Of a stretch of DNA of 40,344 bases, positions 15,994-24,500 are shown piece after piece; position 1 is the stretch's first letter, and each line of letters opens with the position of its first letter. The translations under genes were made by a program, and so were the position numbers. The notes under the pieces were generated by a model. It did not search any database, had not been told where the DNA came from, and was given only the letters and a program-made list of their open reading frames with translations. The DNA is from Planctomycetota bacterium (lineage in GTDB: Bacteria; Planctomycetota; Phycisphaerae; Phycisphaerales; SM1A02): contig JADFNO010000012.1 in the NCBI GenBank assembly GCA_022563315.1, forward strand, positions 1-40,344, given 5' to 3'.

Positions 15994-16458
15994 TCAAATG
16001 GGCATGACAAACACGACTCGATCGAATCCGGGTCGAAGATAGTCCTTGACCACCGGAACGCCTTCGCCGTTCGGTTCCCCAATCATTTCCATGCCAAGGG
16101 AAAGGTGAAATCGAATCGTCTGCTCGTTGCTCGGATGGCCGGTGGCTTTGAGCTTCGTGCAGCCGCGTTTGCGCGCTTCGTCAGTGAAATGTTCATAGAG
16201 TTGCCGGGCCAATCCCTGCCGGCGGTAGTCCGGGTGGACCGCGACCATATGAACATACCCCGTCGGCTCCGTTTGAGAGATGAAACCCATGAGATATGCT
16301 GCGATGGTTTGGCCGTTCTTCATGACATACGCGGTGTCGCCGAATTCGTTGATGAAGATGGGATGATGCAGTTGGAACGTGAGATCGCTATTCCAGTAGG
16401 TGCTGTGATCGGTGATGATCCGGTCAAAATCGGCTTTTGTCATTAGCGCGATGTTCAC
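15994..16458 (-). CDS. GNAT-family N-acetyltransferase
   Basis: A 154-residue GNAT acetyltransferase. The acetyl-CoA binding motif A is VHMVAVHPDYRRQGLARQLYEHF (Q/RxxGxG/A), with an earlier AYLMGFISQTEPTGY strand and a later GCTKLKATGHPSNEQTIRFHLSLGM. Such enzymes acetylate small amines, antibiotics or protein N-termini; the substrate cannot be told. MNIALM or the internal MTKADF could be the start; no strong ribosome binding site favours either. It lies between the decayed icd tail and the oligopeptidase gene, 73 nt upstream of the latter. Confidence 0.85.
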   Translation of the reverse strand: MNIALMTKADFDRIITDHSTYWNSDLTFQLHHPIFINEFGDTAYVMKNGQTIAAYLMGFISQTEPTGYVHMVAVHPDYRRQGLARQLYEHFTDEARKRGCTKLKATGHPSNEQTIRFHLSLGMEMIGEPNGEGVPVVKDYLRPGFDRVVFVMPI

Positions 16459-16596
16459 GAGATGGGTTCCATCTGAGGGTCGATCGGTATCGCATGTATC
16501 ATAGATAGAGCAAGACCCAGGGACGGGAGTCGCTACGCGACGAGTGATGATGAATGCCGAAACTGTTTCAGGCCCCGACGGGAACCCTTCCAGGGC

Positions 16597-16660
16597 CAGG
16601 TGTTTAATGATGGTGTCGTCGAAGGCAGAGCACTTGAGCGCGGTCCATCAGTTTTGGAAG
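16597..16660 (-). pseudogene. Decayed relic of an icd 3' end (tail B)
   Basis: Read leftward, 16597-16638 encodes LKCSAFDDTIIKHL against [14 protein letters not shown] in the intact icd (10 of 14 residues). In a shifted frame, 16640-16654 gives KLMDR against RLMDG. About 8 nt are missing between the two parts and there is a further frame break upstream, so it is a pseudogene fragment. It begins within about 20 nt of the stop codon of the YgiT-type gene. It differs in protein sequence from both other tails, so it comes from a more distant icd or is much older. Confidence 0.8.
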
Positions 16661-16675
16661 TCGTTGGGCTACGTC

Positions 16676-16900
16676 CTAAGCTGCATATGAACGTACGTCA
16701 ACTTCAACACCTGCGGCCGCTGCTTCGGCCGCCTGCTTCAAGAGGCGAGACGTGACTGCCTCGTCGACGTAACCTTCGCCGCAGTTGTCGCAAACCTGAG
16801 CAGGCACATTCTTCACCACAAGTGTTGTCGTCCCTTTCTCTAACGTCACGGTCTTGGTGCCAGCGTGAGTCTGGCCATGATTGCAAATAACACAACGCAT
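16676..16900 (-). CDS. YgiT-type (MqsA-like) zinc-finger protein, probable antitoxin
   Basis: A 74-residue protein with four zinc-ligand cysteines in two pairs (C3-C6 in MRCVICNHG, C37-C40 in VCDNCGEGY), the N-terminal half of MqsA antitoxins, followed by a short alanine-rich helix. In related antitoxins this domain contacts the toxin. A separate DNA-binding domain is absent. The ATG at 16900 is chosen over a TTG at 16909 because GGAGAG lies at the right distance inside the end of the upstream gene. It starts 5 nt after the FRG gene stop, so the two are cotranscribed in the usual toxin-then-antitoxin order. Cognate pairing is inferred from position. Confidence 0.8.
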   Translation of the reverse strand: MRCVICNHGQTHAGTKTVTLEKGTTTLVVKNVPAQVCDNCGEGYVDEAVTSRLLKQAAEAAAAGVEVDVRSYAA

Positions 16901-16905
16901 GTCGA

Positions 16906-17772
16906 TCAATCTCTCCGACTAACAATCTGACCTATTGAACTGTCAAAATCCAACTGCCACAGGTCGTTTATGTATTTAGCAGCGCCGTCGAGATCAGGAA
17001 AGAGTGACATTCTGTTCAATCCCATTTTGTTCAGGAACTTGAGGCACTCTTGCCACTCCTTGCCGGAGATACTTATGATCTCAAGTACCGCCCGTGTGCT
17101 AAGTGCTTGATCTCCTGTCTCATCAGGGAACTTCTTGCGTATGAATTCTTCGAGATCGCACTCTTGTGGCATCTTCAGGAATACTGCCCTTTGTGTGAAT
17201 TGCCGTTGCGTAATAGCCAATTTCGGCTCAATCGGTGACGGGCCATCCTCACCTGTCTTCAGTTTTTCTTCCACAAGGTGCCAGGCTACTCGATATACGT
17301 ATCTACGGTCTGGTTCTTGAAACGAACCATTGATCTCAACACGTCGTGCTTCAAACGCGAAGAACAGGGCAGCAAACGGGTAAAGCGTCCAGTCAAGCAT
17401 CGGAGTTGCCAGCCCATGATGCTGGCCCAACTCCCACCATTCGTCCTCTTGAGAATCTGGAATGGGAACCCGGGTTCGCCCTCTTGCCGCTGCTTTGAAC
17501 GCCTGAAGATGATCATCCCGACCTGCAGGGGGACACTCGAATGCCTTAGGAATCCCACCCGAAAAGTTCCTCTTCGTGGGATACTCTCCTTCTAATCGAT
17601 CCAACGTGGACTTCAAAGGCCAACTATGTGCTTGGCCACGGTAGATATACGCCGGACAGTTCGCGTGCTCATTTCTAATAAGCTCCACGAATTCGAACCA
17701 ATGGTTGAAGGTCCTTTCGAGAACTCCTTCTTTCACCGGTTCTTGGTTTGCTGTCACCTGGAAGAACCCCAT
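16906..17772 (-). CDS. FRG-domain protein, candidate toxin of the pair
   Basis: A 288-residue protein with an FRG domain: FNHWFEFVELIR, CPAYIYRGQAHSWPL (about 38-52), then WWELGQHHGLATPMLDWTLYPFAALFFAFEA (about 112-142). FRG domains (named for a conserved F/Y-R-G motif) are common in phage-defence and toxin-like genes; their chemistry is poorly settled. The frame runs back into icd, but the ATG at 17772 is chosen because upstream residues are Arg-rich shadow sequence. No clear Shine-Dalgarno is present, which fits reading from the icd transcript whose stop lies 35 nt upstream. The DNA is less G/C-rich than icd. Toxicity is a hypothesis. Confidence 0.8.
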   Translation of the reverse strand: MGFFQVTANQEPVKEGVLERTFNHWFEFVELIRNEHANCPAYIYRGQAHSWPLKSTLDRLEGEYPTKRNFSGGIPKAFECPPAGRDDHLQAFKAAARGRTRVPIPDSQEDEWWELGQHHGLATPMLDWTLYPFAALFFAFEARRVEINGSFQEPDRRYVYRVAWHLVEEKLKTGEDGPSPIEPKLAITQRQFTQRAVFLKMPQECDLEEFIRKKFPDETGDQALSTRAVLEIISISGKEWQECLKFLNKMGLNRMSLFPDLDGAAKYINDLWQLDFDSSIGQIVSRRD

Positions 17773-17807
17773 TTGAAAGAGTGACGGCCGCGATGCTGAG
17801 GTGAGAC

Positions 17808-19196
17808 TCACGCTCCCACTGCGACGCCTGCTCCCATATGCTCGATGATGGCATCGGCGAAGGCGCTGCACTTTAGTAAGGTCGCGCCGTCCATGAGTCG
17901 TTCGAAATCGTACGTCACGGTCCGAGCGCCGATGGCGCCGTCGATGCCTTGGATAATGAGATCGGCCGCTTCGGTCCATCCCATGTAACGCAGCATCAGC
18001 TCGCCGGAGAGAATCACCGAGCCGGGGTTGACTTTGTCGAGGCCGGCATACTTGGGGGCGGTGCCGTGCGTGGCTTCGAAGATGGCGTGGCCGGTGTCGT
18101 AGTTGATGTTCGCGCCGGGTGCGATACCGATTCCGCCAACTTGGGCAGCCAATGCATCGGACAAATAGTCGCCGTTGAGGTTCAGCGTGGCGATCACGTC
18201 AAATGACTTTGCACGGGTCAGGACTTGCTGAAGGGTGATATCCGCGATCGCATCACGAATGAGCAGCTTGGTTTTCCACTTGCCGTCGCCGTGGGTGGGC
18301 CACAGCTCAAGGGCTTTTTCGACCTCGGCGCAGATCGCTTGCTGCTTGTCCGGCGTCATCATGTTGTAGCCGGGATCGATTTGCCGGGCGTTTGCTTCGG
18401 CGGAGATGTCGGCGTTGGATTCCTTGTTGCCGAGGATCCAACTTTCTCGCTCGCTCACGGTTTCGTTTCTAAACTCGTTCACAGCCAAGGCGTATCCCCA
18501 ATCACGGAACGCGCCCTCGGTGAACTTCATGATGTTGCCTTTGTGGACGAGCGTCACACTGCGCCGATTGTTCTTCAGCGCATAGTTGATCGCAGCTCGC
18601 ACCAAGCGTTCGGTGCCTTCGCGGGAAACAGGCTTGATGCCGATGCCGCTGGTATCGGGGAAACGGATGTTCGTGACGCCCATCTGATCCTGAAGGAAGG
18701 CGATGACTTTTTTCGCCTCGTCGCTTTGGGCTTCCCACTCCACCCCGGCGTAGATGTCCTCGGTGTTCTCGCGGAAGATGACGATGTTCACATCCTGGGG
18801 CCTTTTCACGGGCGAAGGTACGCCGGTGAAGTAGCGCACGGGTCGCAGACAAACGTACAGGTCGAGCATCTGGCGGAGGGCGACGTTGAGGCTGCGGATC
18901 CCCCCGCCGACGGGCGTGGTGAGCGGGCCTTTGATCCCGATGATGTATTGCCTGAATGCCTGGACGGTCTCATCGGGCAGCCAATTGCCGGACTGGTTGA
19001 ACGCTTTTGCCCCGGCCAGAACTTCCTTCCATTGGAGTTTGCGCGAGCCGGCGTAGGCCTTTTCGACCACGGCGTCGAAGACGCGCACCGCCGCGGCCCA
19101 GATGTCAGGCCCGGTGCCGTCGCCTTCAATAAAGGGGATAATTGGATTGTCCGGGACGTTCAGTCCCTGGTCGGTCATCGTGATCGAATCAGCCAT
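17808..19196 (-). CDS. icd: NADP-dependent isocitrate dehydrogenase
   Basis: A 462-residue E. coli-type isocitrate dehydrogenase that converts isocitrate to 2-oxoglutarate in the TCA cycle. Seen are [17 protein letters not shown] (Ser about 102, equivalent to the E. coli phosphorylated Ser113), [57 protein letters not shown] and [12 protein letters not shown]. The ATG at 19196 is chosen; upstream residues are shadow sequence, and MTDQG at 19178 is an alternative. It is about 45 residues longer than the E. coli enzyme, mostly through extra sequence near residues 255-310 ([18 protein letters not shown]...). Its 3' end is duplicated at 9561 and, decayed, at 16597. The gene's 3' end is a known integration site for phage 21 and e14 in E. 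coli. Confidence 0.95.
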   Translation of the reverse strand: MADSITMTDQGLNVPDNPIIPFIEGDGTGPDIWAAAVRVFDAVVEKAYAGSRKLQWKEVLAGAKAFNQSGNWLPDETVQAFRQYIIGIKGPLTTPVGGGIRSLNVALRQMLDLYVCLRPVRYFTGVPSPVKRPQDVNIVIFRENTEDIYAGVEWEAQSDEAKKVIAFLQDQMGVTNIRFPDTSGIGIKPVSREGTERLVRAAINYALKNNRRSVTLVHKGNIMKFTEGAFRDWGYALAVNEFRNETVSERESWILGNKESNADISAEANARQIDPGYNMMTPDKQQAICAEVEKALELWPTHGDGKWKTKLLIRDAIADITLQQVLTRAKSFDVIATLNLNGDYLSDALAAQVGGIGIAPGANINYDTGHAIFEATHGTAPKYAGLDKVNPGSVILSGELMLRYMGWTEAADLIIQGIDGAIGARTVTYDFERLMDGATLLKCSAFADAIIEHMGAGVAVGA

Positions 19197-19367
19197 CGCG
19201 CAGGAATCTCCATCCGAGGTCGGTGGTGGTTGCTGGTTTTTGAGCGAGCCCGGCAGTATAGCAGGGCCGAGACACGACGCGCGGGACGTACGGCGGCGCG
19301 GGCGCGTCTGCGCCCATATCGCTTTGAACACGAAGCAAGCGAGCCGAACGATGTTGCGGCCGATGAC

Positions 19368-19838
19368 CTATTTGTCTGGTGTGTCGCTGGTGTCGCTCGA
19401 CGTTGTGGAGGGCGCTTCGTCCTGTGGCGGCATCCCGCTGAGCAGATCCAGGACGTCGAGGAAGTAGCGCTCGCCTTCGTGTTGCGCCTGGGACGGGACG
19501 CCCAGACCACGGCTGGTGAACGTCGCCAGAGGCGGGTCGATCGGCTCGAAGATCACCTGGAAGCGCCATTCGCGATTCTCACGCCGAGCCTTGGAGGCTG
19601 GCTGATCAATCACGCGCCGCAACCGGCGATAGATCTCGATGCGGTGGGCCGATTCGTCCACCCACACATCGTTGTCCGTCACGGTCCAATCGTCGTAGTT
19701 GGGGCTCTCGGCGACGGCGACCAGCGCAGTCCAGACCTGATCCGAGGGCAGCCCGGCGAACTCCTGATGCACGGCCGTGCAACCAAAGAGCGTCAAGACG
19801 GCCAGGAGAACGACCATGAGGCGCGACGTGATCTTCAT
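19368..19838 (-). CDS. Small predicted lipoprotein
   Basis: A 156-residue protein with a lipoprotein signal (MKITSRLMVVLLAVLTLFGC, Cys20). The mature part has alternating strands (DQVWTALVAVAESPNYDDWTVTDNDVWVDE, EWRFQVIFEPIDPPLATFTSRG) and a Ser/Thr/Asp-rich tail. An ATG at 19856 six codons further upstream is an alternative start; neither has a good ribosome binding site. It lies 171 nt upstream of icd on the same strand. The family is not recognised; probably an envelope protein. Confidence 0.7.
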   Translation of the reverse strand: MKITSRLMVVLLAVLTLFGCTAVHQEFAGLPSDQVWTALVAVAESPNYDDWTVTDNDVWVDESAHRIEIYRRLRRVIDQPASKARRENREWRFQVIFEPIDPPLATFTSRGLGVPSQAQHEGERYFLDVLDLLSGMPPQDEAPSTTSSDTSDTPDK

Positions 19839-19957
19839 AAGTAATAGGGTCGTCATCGGGGCGTGATTGTCAAGCGCTGCCAGTTGGACAGCGGTTCGTA
19901 TACGTTCGGCCACGCTACCCGGACCTTCCTCGTGGACTCGTCAGGTCCGGCTTCCGC

Positions 19958-20005
19958 GCTTCCGGGGGTCCGCGCTTCCGGGGGTCCGTGCTTCCGGGGG
20001 TCCGG
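19958..20005. repeat. Three tandem copies of a 16-bp unit
   Basis: GCTTCCGGGGGTCCG plus one variable base is repeated three times in a row, ending 2 nt before the acyP stop codon. On the acyP sense strand it is C-rich. No hairpin with a T-run was seen, so it is a minisatellite and not a typical terminator. Confidence 0.9.
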
Positions 20006-20006
20006 G

Positions 20007-20282
20007 TCAATACCGTACCGTAAACCCATCGAACTCGCCGGTGGCATCAAGGCGTGTGATATCGGTGTTGTCGATATTGGCTTGCTTGGCGAGTTGGATG
20101 TCGTTGACGAACCGATCCAGCTCATCCGCCTCGCCCTCGACGACACAGCGAACCGAGCCGCCGCGCTCGTTTCGCACCCAGCCGGTCACGTCGTAGCGGC
20201 GAGCCATCTCCTGGGCCGTGGCGCGGAAGAACACGCCCTGGACCCGGCCGATGAAGATGATGTCATAACGGCACAAAGCCAT
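20007..20282 (-). CDS. acyP: Acylphosphatase
   Basis: A 91-residue acylphosphatase that hydrolyses carboxyl-phosphate bonds such as acetyl phosphate or 1,3-bisphosphoglycerate. The catalytic Arg20 lies in GRVQGVFFR and Asn38 in GWVRNERGG, both at the expected spacing, and the length is typical. It is 42 nt downstream of the SRPBCC gene. No Shine-Dalgarno is obvious. Confidence 0.95.
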   Translation of the reverse strand: MALCRYDIIFIGRVQGVFFRATAQEMARRYDVTGWVRNERGGSVRCVVEGEADELDRFVNDIQLAKQANIDNTDITRLDATGEFDGFTVRY

Positions 20283-20324
20283 GGATCATCAAAGTTTAGC
20301 GGCGGGCCTCCGGACCGCGCTTTC

Positions 20325-20792
20325 TCACACCGGTTGGGCGTTGGCCGATGACTCGACGAAGACTTTCAGATCTTCAAGGTCCTTCTCAAACGCTTTGGTG
20401 CACGCACCTTTCATCATCCAACCCATCAAGGCGCCCATGATCTTGCCAAAGGTCGTCAGCGGAACGATGCTCATCGACGTGGTCACGCTTGCGCCGTCAC
20501 CGTCGCCGTCGCAGGTGATCGCAGTCGTGTAATGGCAGCCGCAGCCATCAGCCTCAGTGGTGTAGGAGTTCGGCGGATTCCATGCGGTAATTTCCATCTC
20601 CTCGGTGGCTTCCTTCTTAAACATGATGCGCGTTTCGCGGAAGCGCGTACCCAGACCGACCGGTCCGTCGGTGAGCACTTCTAAGCTTACGATCGCCTGG
20701 ATTCGATCAGCGGCGCTCTCGAAATCGGTCATGACTTCCCAAACCGTTTCCGGGGGCGCGCTGACATGTTTACTTGCGGTGATCGGTTGCAC
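20325..20792 (-). CDS. SRPBCC-superfamily (polyketide cyclase/START-like) protein
   Basis: A 155-residue protein. The GTG at 20792 has AAGGAG six nt upstream and is preferred to the TTG at 20828. The sequence fits the SRPBCC helix-grip fold: ITASKHVSAPPETVWEVMTDFESAADRIQAIVSLEV at the start, then paired strands (GTRFRETRIMFKKEATEEMEITAW) and a long C-terminal helix (AFEKDLEDLKVFVESS). Such proteins bind hydrophobic ligands in a cavity. A GCGC stretch in the middle (ADGCGCHYTTAITC) is unusual. The ligand is unknown. Confidence 0.85.
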   Translation of the reverse strand: MQPITASKHVSAPPETVWEVMTDFESAADRIQAIVSLEVLTDGPVGLGTRFRETRIMFKKEATEEMEITAWNPPNSYTTEADGCGCHYTTAITCDGDGDGASVTTSMSIVPLTTFGKIMGALMGWMMKGACTKAFEKDLEDLKVFVESSANAQPV

Positions 20793-20847
20793 TCGTTTCT
20801 CCTTGAATTCCGCACGAGGCGCGACCAACGGTCGCGGCTTTATGTTC

Positions 20848-21591
20848 TCACCCCGCCATCACTTCCTCGGGAATGTCAGCGTTGGAGTAGACCTTTTGCA
20901 CATCGTCGTGCTCTTCGATCGCGTCGAGCAAACGCAACACCTTCGCGCCGATCCTCGCATCACAATCGATCGTATTGGCGGGGATCATCGTCAGCTCGGC
21001 TGAGTCCGGCTCGATGCCCGCCGCGATGATCGCCTCTTTCACGCCGATGAAATCAGCCGGAGCGCACGTCACTTCCCACGCGCCTCCGGATTCGGCAACA
21101 TCGTCGGCCCCGGCCTCGATTGCAATCTCCATCAGCGTGTCCTCGGAGACTTTACTCGCTTCGATAACGATCAGTCCCTTGGAGGAGAAACCGAACGACA
21201 CCGCCCCCGGCTTGCCGAGGTTTCCTCCGTATTTTTCGAATATCGTGCGCATCTCCGGCGCGGTGCGGTTCAAGTTGTCGGTCAGACAATCGACAATAAT
21301 CGCCACCCCGCCCGGCCCATATCCTTCGTAACGAACTTCTTCGTAGTTGGCTCCTTCGCCGGCTGTGCCCGAACCCTTCTTGATCGCTTTCTCGATCGTG
21401 TCCTTGGGCATGTTGGCGGAGCGGGCTTCGTCGATGGCATAGCGGAGCGAGAGGTTCATGTCCGGATCACCCCCGCCGGCCTTGGCCGCGACGATGATCG
21501 CGCGGCTGCACTTTGACCACAGCTTGCCTCTGACGGCGTCCTGGCGCGCCTTTCGGTGCTTGATGTTGGCCCATTTACTATGGCCGGCCAT
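20848..21591 (-). CDS. yebC: YebC/PmpR-family protein
   Basis: A 247-residue YebC/PmpR-family protein of full typical length, starting MAGHSKWANIKHRKARQDAVRGK. Other family motifs are DMNLSLRYAIDEARSANMPKDTIEKAIKKG, YEGYGPGGVAIIVDCLTDNLNRT and GAVSFGF. Members were annotated as transcription regulators; recent work on family members links them to relief of ribosome stalling at proline-rich motifs, which would suit this block of transcription and translation genes. The ATG at 21591 has GGAG upstream and lies inside the end of the TPR gene (14-nt overlap). Confidence 0.95.
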   Translation of the reverse strand: MAGHSKWANIKHRKARQDAVRGKLWSKCSRAIIVAAKAGGGDPDMNLSLRYAIDEARSANMPKDTIEKAIKKGSGTAGEGANYEEVRYEGYGPGGVAIIVDCLTDNLNRTAPEMRTIFEKYGGNLGKPGAVSFGFSSKGLIVIEASKVSEDTLMEIAIEAGADDVAESGGAWEVTCAPADFIGVKEAIIAAGIEPDSAELTMIPANTIDCDARIGAKVLRLLDAIEEHDDVQKVYSNADIPEEVMAG

Positions 21592-24500
21592 GGTCGGACT
21601 CTCCTGGGGTACTCGTCTTGGGCATCTCGGCGAAGGTTGGGGCGATCTGGGGATCCCCACCCTGCTCGGCGTCGCGCAGCTTGGCCGAAATGCGCTGCAG
21701 CAACATGCCGAAGTTCCGATGATACATCTCCTCGGGGTCGGCCACGAGCAGCCCCCATCCTTGCGTGGGATGGATCTGAACGAGCTGGTAGTTTTGCAGC
21801 CAGCGTTGGCGGAAAGCGGGCGCTTCCAGTAGCCGCTCGGCACGGCGCCAGGCGTCGATCGCCGCCTCGGCATCGCCGGCCCGCCACTGCACATCACCGA
21901 GGTGATCGAGCACTTCGGCGCTCGGCTCCGAGTCATTGGCCATCGCGTCTTTGATCAACGAGATCGCGCCGGGCACGGGTCCGTCATCGCCCAACCGGCC
22001 CTGCTTGTAGCGCAGCCAACCGATCGTGTCCAGGATGTTGCTATCCAACGGCTCCAGCTCGTAGGCCCGCTCGATCCACTTGATAGTCTGGGCGTCCGCC
22101 CCGCCCAGCTCGAGCCGCGAGTAACCAAGGTTGTTCAAGACCATGGCATGGTCGGGGGTGAGCTGCGCCGCGAGCTGCAGCAACTGTTCGGCGCTAGTTT
22201 GTTTGCCCAGCGCGGCGTAGATCTGGCTCGCTTGATAGAAGACATCGGCCAGCGCCCGCTCCTCGGCGACGTCGGACGGCGGGGGCGCGAGCCCACGCAA
22301 GGCCGGGTCCTTGAGCAGGGCGATCGAATCCTCAAGTCGATCGACGGCCGCGTCCGCGACGACCGCCACAGTCCGCAGCTTGATCACCGCTTGCGAATCG
22401 AGCGCCGCTTCGGCGCGAAGGCGCGCTCGAACGGCGCGAGCGGCGGCGGCGGGTCGGCCGTCATCGACCAGCGCCTGGGCAAGTTGTTGCCAAAGGATCA
22501 CCGCGGCGAGCGAAGAACCAGACGCGCCGGGGGCGGAGACGACGGCCCGGTCGGCCAGCGCATCGAATTCTTCGTCAATCCGCCCCATTCTCGCCAGCGC
22601 CCGCAGCCCGCTGCCGTACACCCGCAGCGGCGCGTCAGGGAAACGCTCCGTGATGGAGTAGGCCCATTGAAGCGTGAGTTCACCGGCGCCCTCGATGCGG
22701 CCCGCAACCGCCATGGCGCTTGCCATCTCGTCATACCCTGTACTTTCCCGCTGTTGATAGATCCACTCCAAGCGCGTGATCGCCGAGTCGTTCATACCCG
22801 CCCCGGCATACAGGGCTGAGAGCTCGAGTTCCCGGCGAACACCTTGAGGCCGCGACAGCAACCGCTGCTGGGACAACTCAAAGGCGCGGTCGCCCCGGCC
22901 GGCCGCTCGATACAACGACTCAAGCAGATTGCGGGCGGCGTGATGCTCCGGCTGTTCGTCGAGCAGGGCCTCGAGCCGGTCAATCGCGACATTCGACCGA
23001 CGACTTTGCAGTTGCAGCACCGCCCATTGCTCCAGCAGCGCGGGATCACCGGGGCGCTCGGACAAACGCTCGTCGAGCCACTGCAACGCGGCGTCAAGCT
23101 TGCCTTGTCGAATCCAAGCGGCAACAGCCAGGTTCACGCTAGCTAAGTCTGTTTGGTCACGGTCATACAGGCTGCGGAACTGCTCGATGGCTTGCTCGAA
23201 CCGGCCCTCGCGCGCGGCGCGCTGGGCCAGCATTTGCCCAAGCAACGTACTGTCCGGTGCGGCAGCGCGCAGCCGATCGATCGTGCCGTCGTACCGTAGG
23301 GAGTCGCGCAGGAGTCCGGTCTGGTCGTAGAGACCCAGGAGCACGGCGTAAGCGTCGTCGTGATGAGGGTCCAGATCGACGGCGCGTTCGGCAGTAACCA
23401 CCGCGTCCTGAGCGTATCCGCGGCGATCGGCAATATCCGAGAGGCCCGCTGCGTGCGCGGCGCTGGAACGCGCCAGCTCGGTCACGGCTTTGACGTTCTG
23501 CGGAGCCTGAGCGACCGCGGCCTCTGCAGCGTCGAGCGCCGATTCGGTCTGGTCCAGTGCGCGCCGCGCTTGCGCTCGCGCGAGCCACGTCGTCACATCG
23601 TCGTACTGAGCAACCGCCTCAATGGCTCGATCCAACAACCGCGGCTCCTTCAGATCGGCCGCGAGCGCGATCTGCAACAGCAGGAGCGCTCGATCGTTGG
23701 GCCAGGCGGCGAGCCCCGCTTGGCATACGTGCCAGGCCTCGCCGAAACCTCTGAGGTACGCCAGAAGCCGACTCTCGACAACCGCGACTTCCGGCGCGGG
23801 GGGCATGCGGCGCACGGTCTCGAGCAGGGCGCTGGGGCGCGGCGCGGCCACGCCCAGTCGCAGAACGTATTTTCCCGCGAACTCGGGGTGAGCTGCACAA
23901 AGGCTGGCCGTCAACTCGACGGCCAACTGCGGATCTTCCTGCACAAGCCAGCGCAACAGTTGGCTGAGGACGGCCAGATCGTCCGGTCGACGATCGAGAA
24001 ATTGCCGAAGCAATCCGACGGCTTCAGTCGGCCCCATCAGCGCCGCCGCTGCTCTCGCTAAGAAGGGATCATCGAGATTATCGTGGTAGCGTTGCGCGAC
24101 CGCCTCAGCCAGCAGTTGTGTTTGATCCACGTGTTGGGCGAGGTAACTGCACAGACGAACGCTGCGCTCCGAGGCGGGCGAGTCGTCTTGGCCGAGCATT
24201 GTCAGAACCTCTCGCTGAGCGCTGAAAATCCGTCCCAGCCGAAGATTCACATAGACGATCCGCAGGTCCAAGGCGGCTGGCTCAGCGCTGGGGAGCGCCG
24301 CGGACTGCTGATAGGCCTCAAGAGCCGGGGCATATTCACCGAGGCGACAGTGCGCATCACCGATGGCGCGCCACATGTCGCCGCGCTGGCGGTAGATACG
24401 GGCGATGCGTCGGGCGTGAACCGTGGGACGATCAATCCCGGCCGGGGTCAGGACCACCGCCCCCCCCAGCTCGATCACAGCGCGATCGCACCCGAGCTTG

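Noticed and set aside
7773-17808. One intact genomic island from the AIPR gene to icd
   Set aside because: No integrase, and the middle holds ordinary chromosomal-looking genes (oligopeptidase B, BlaI/M56); tails A and B differ, so separate events are more likely.
18225-19844. Long rightward open frame (539 codons) opposite icd
   Set aside because: It is a shadow of icd and the lipoprotein on the other strand: Arg/Asp/Gly/His-rich, no motif, and icd is certain.
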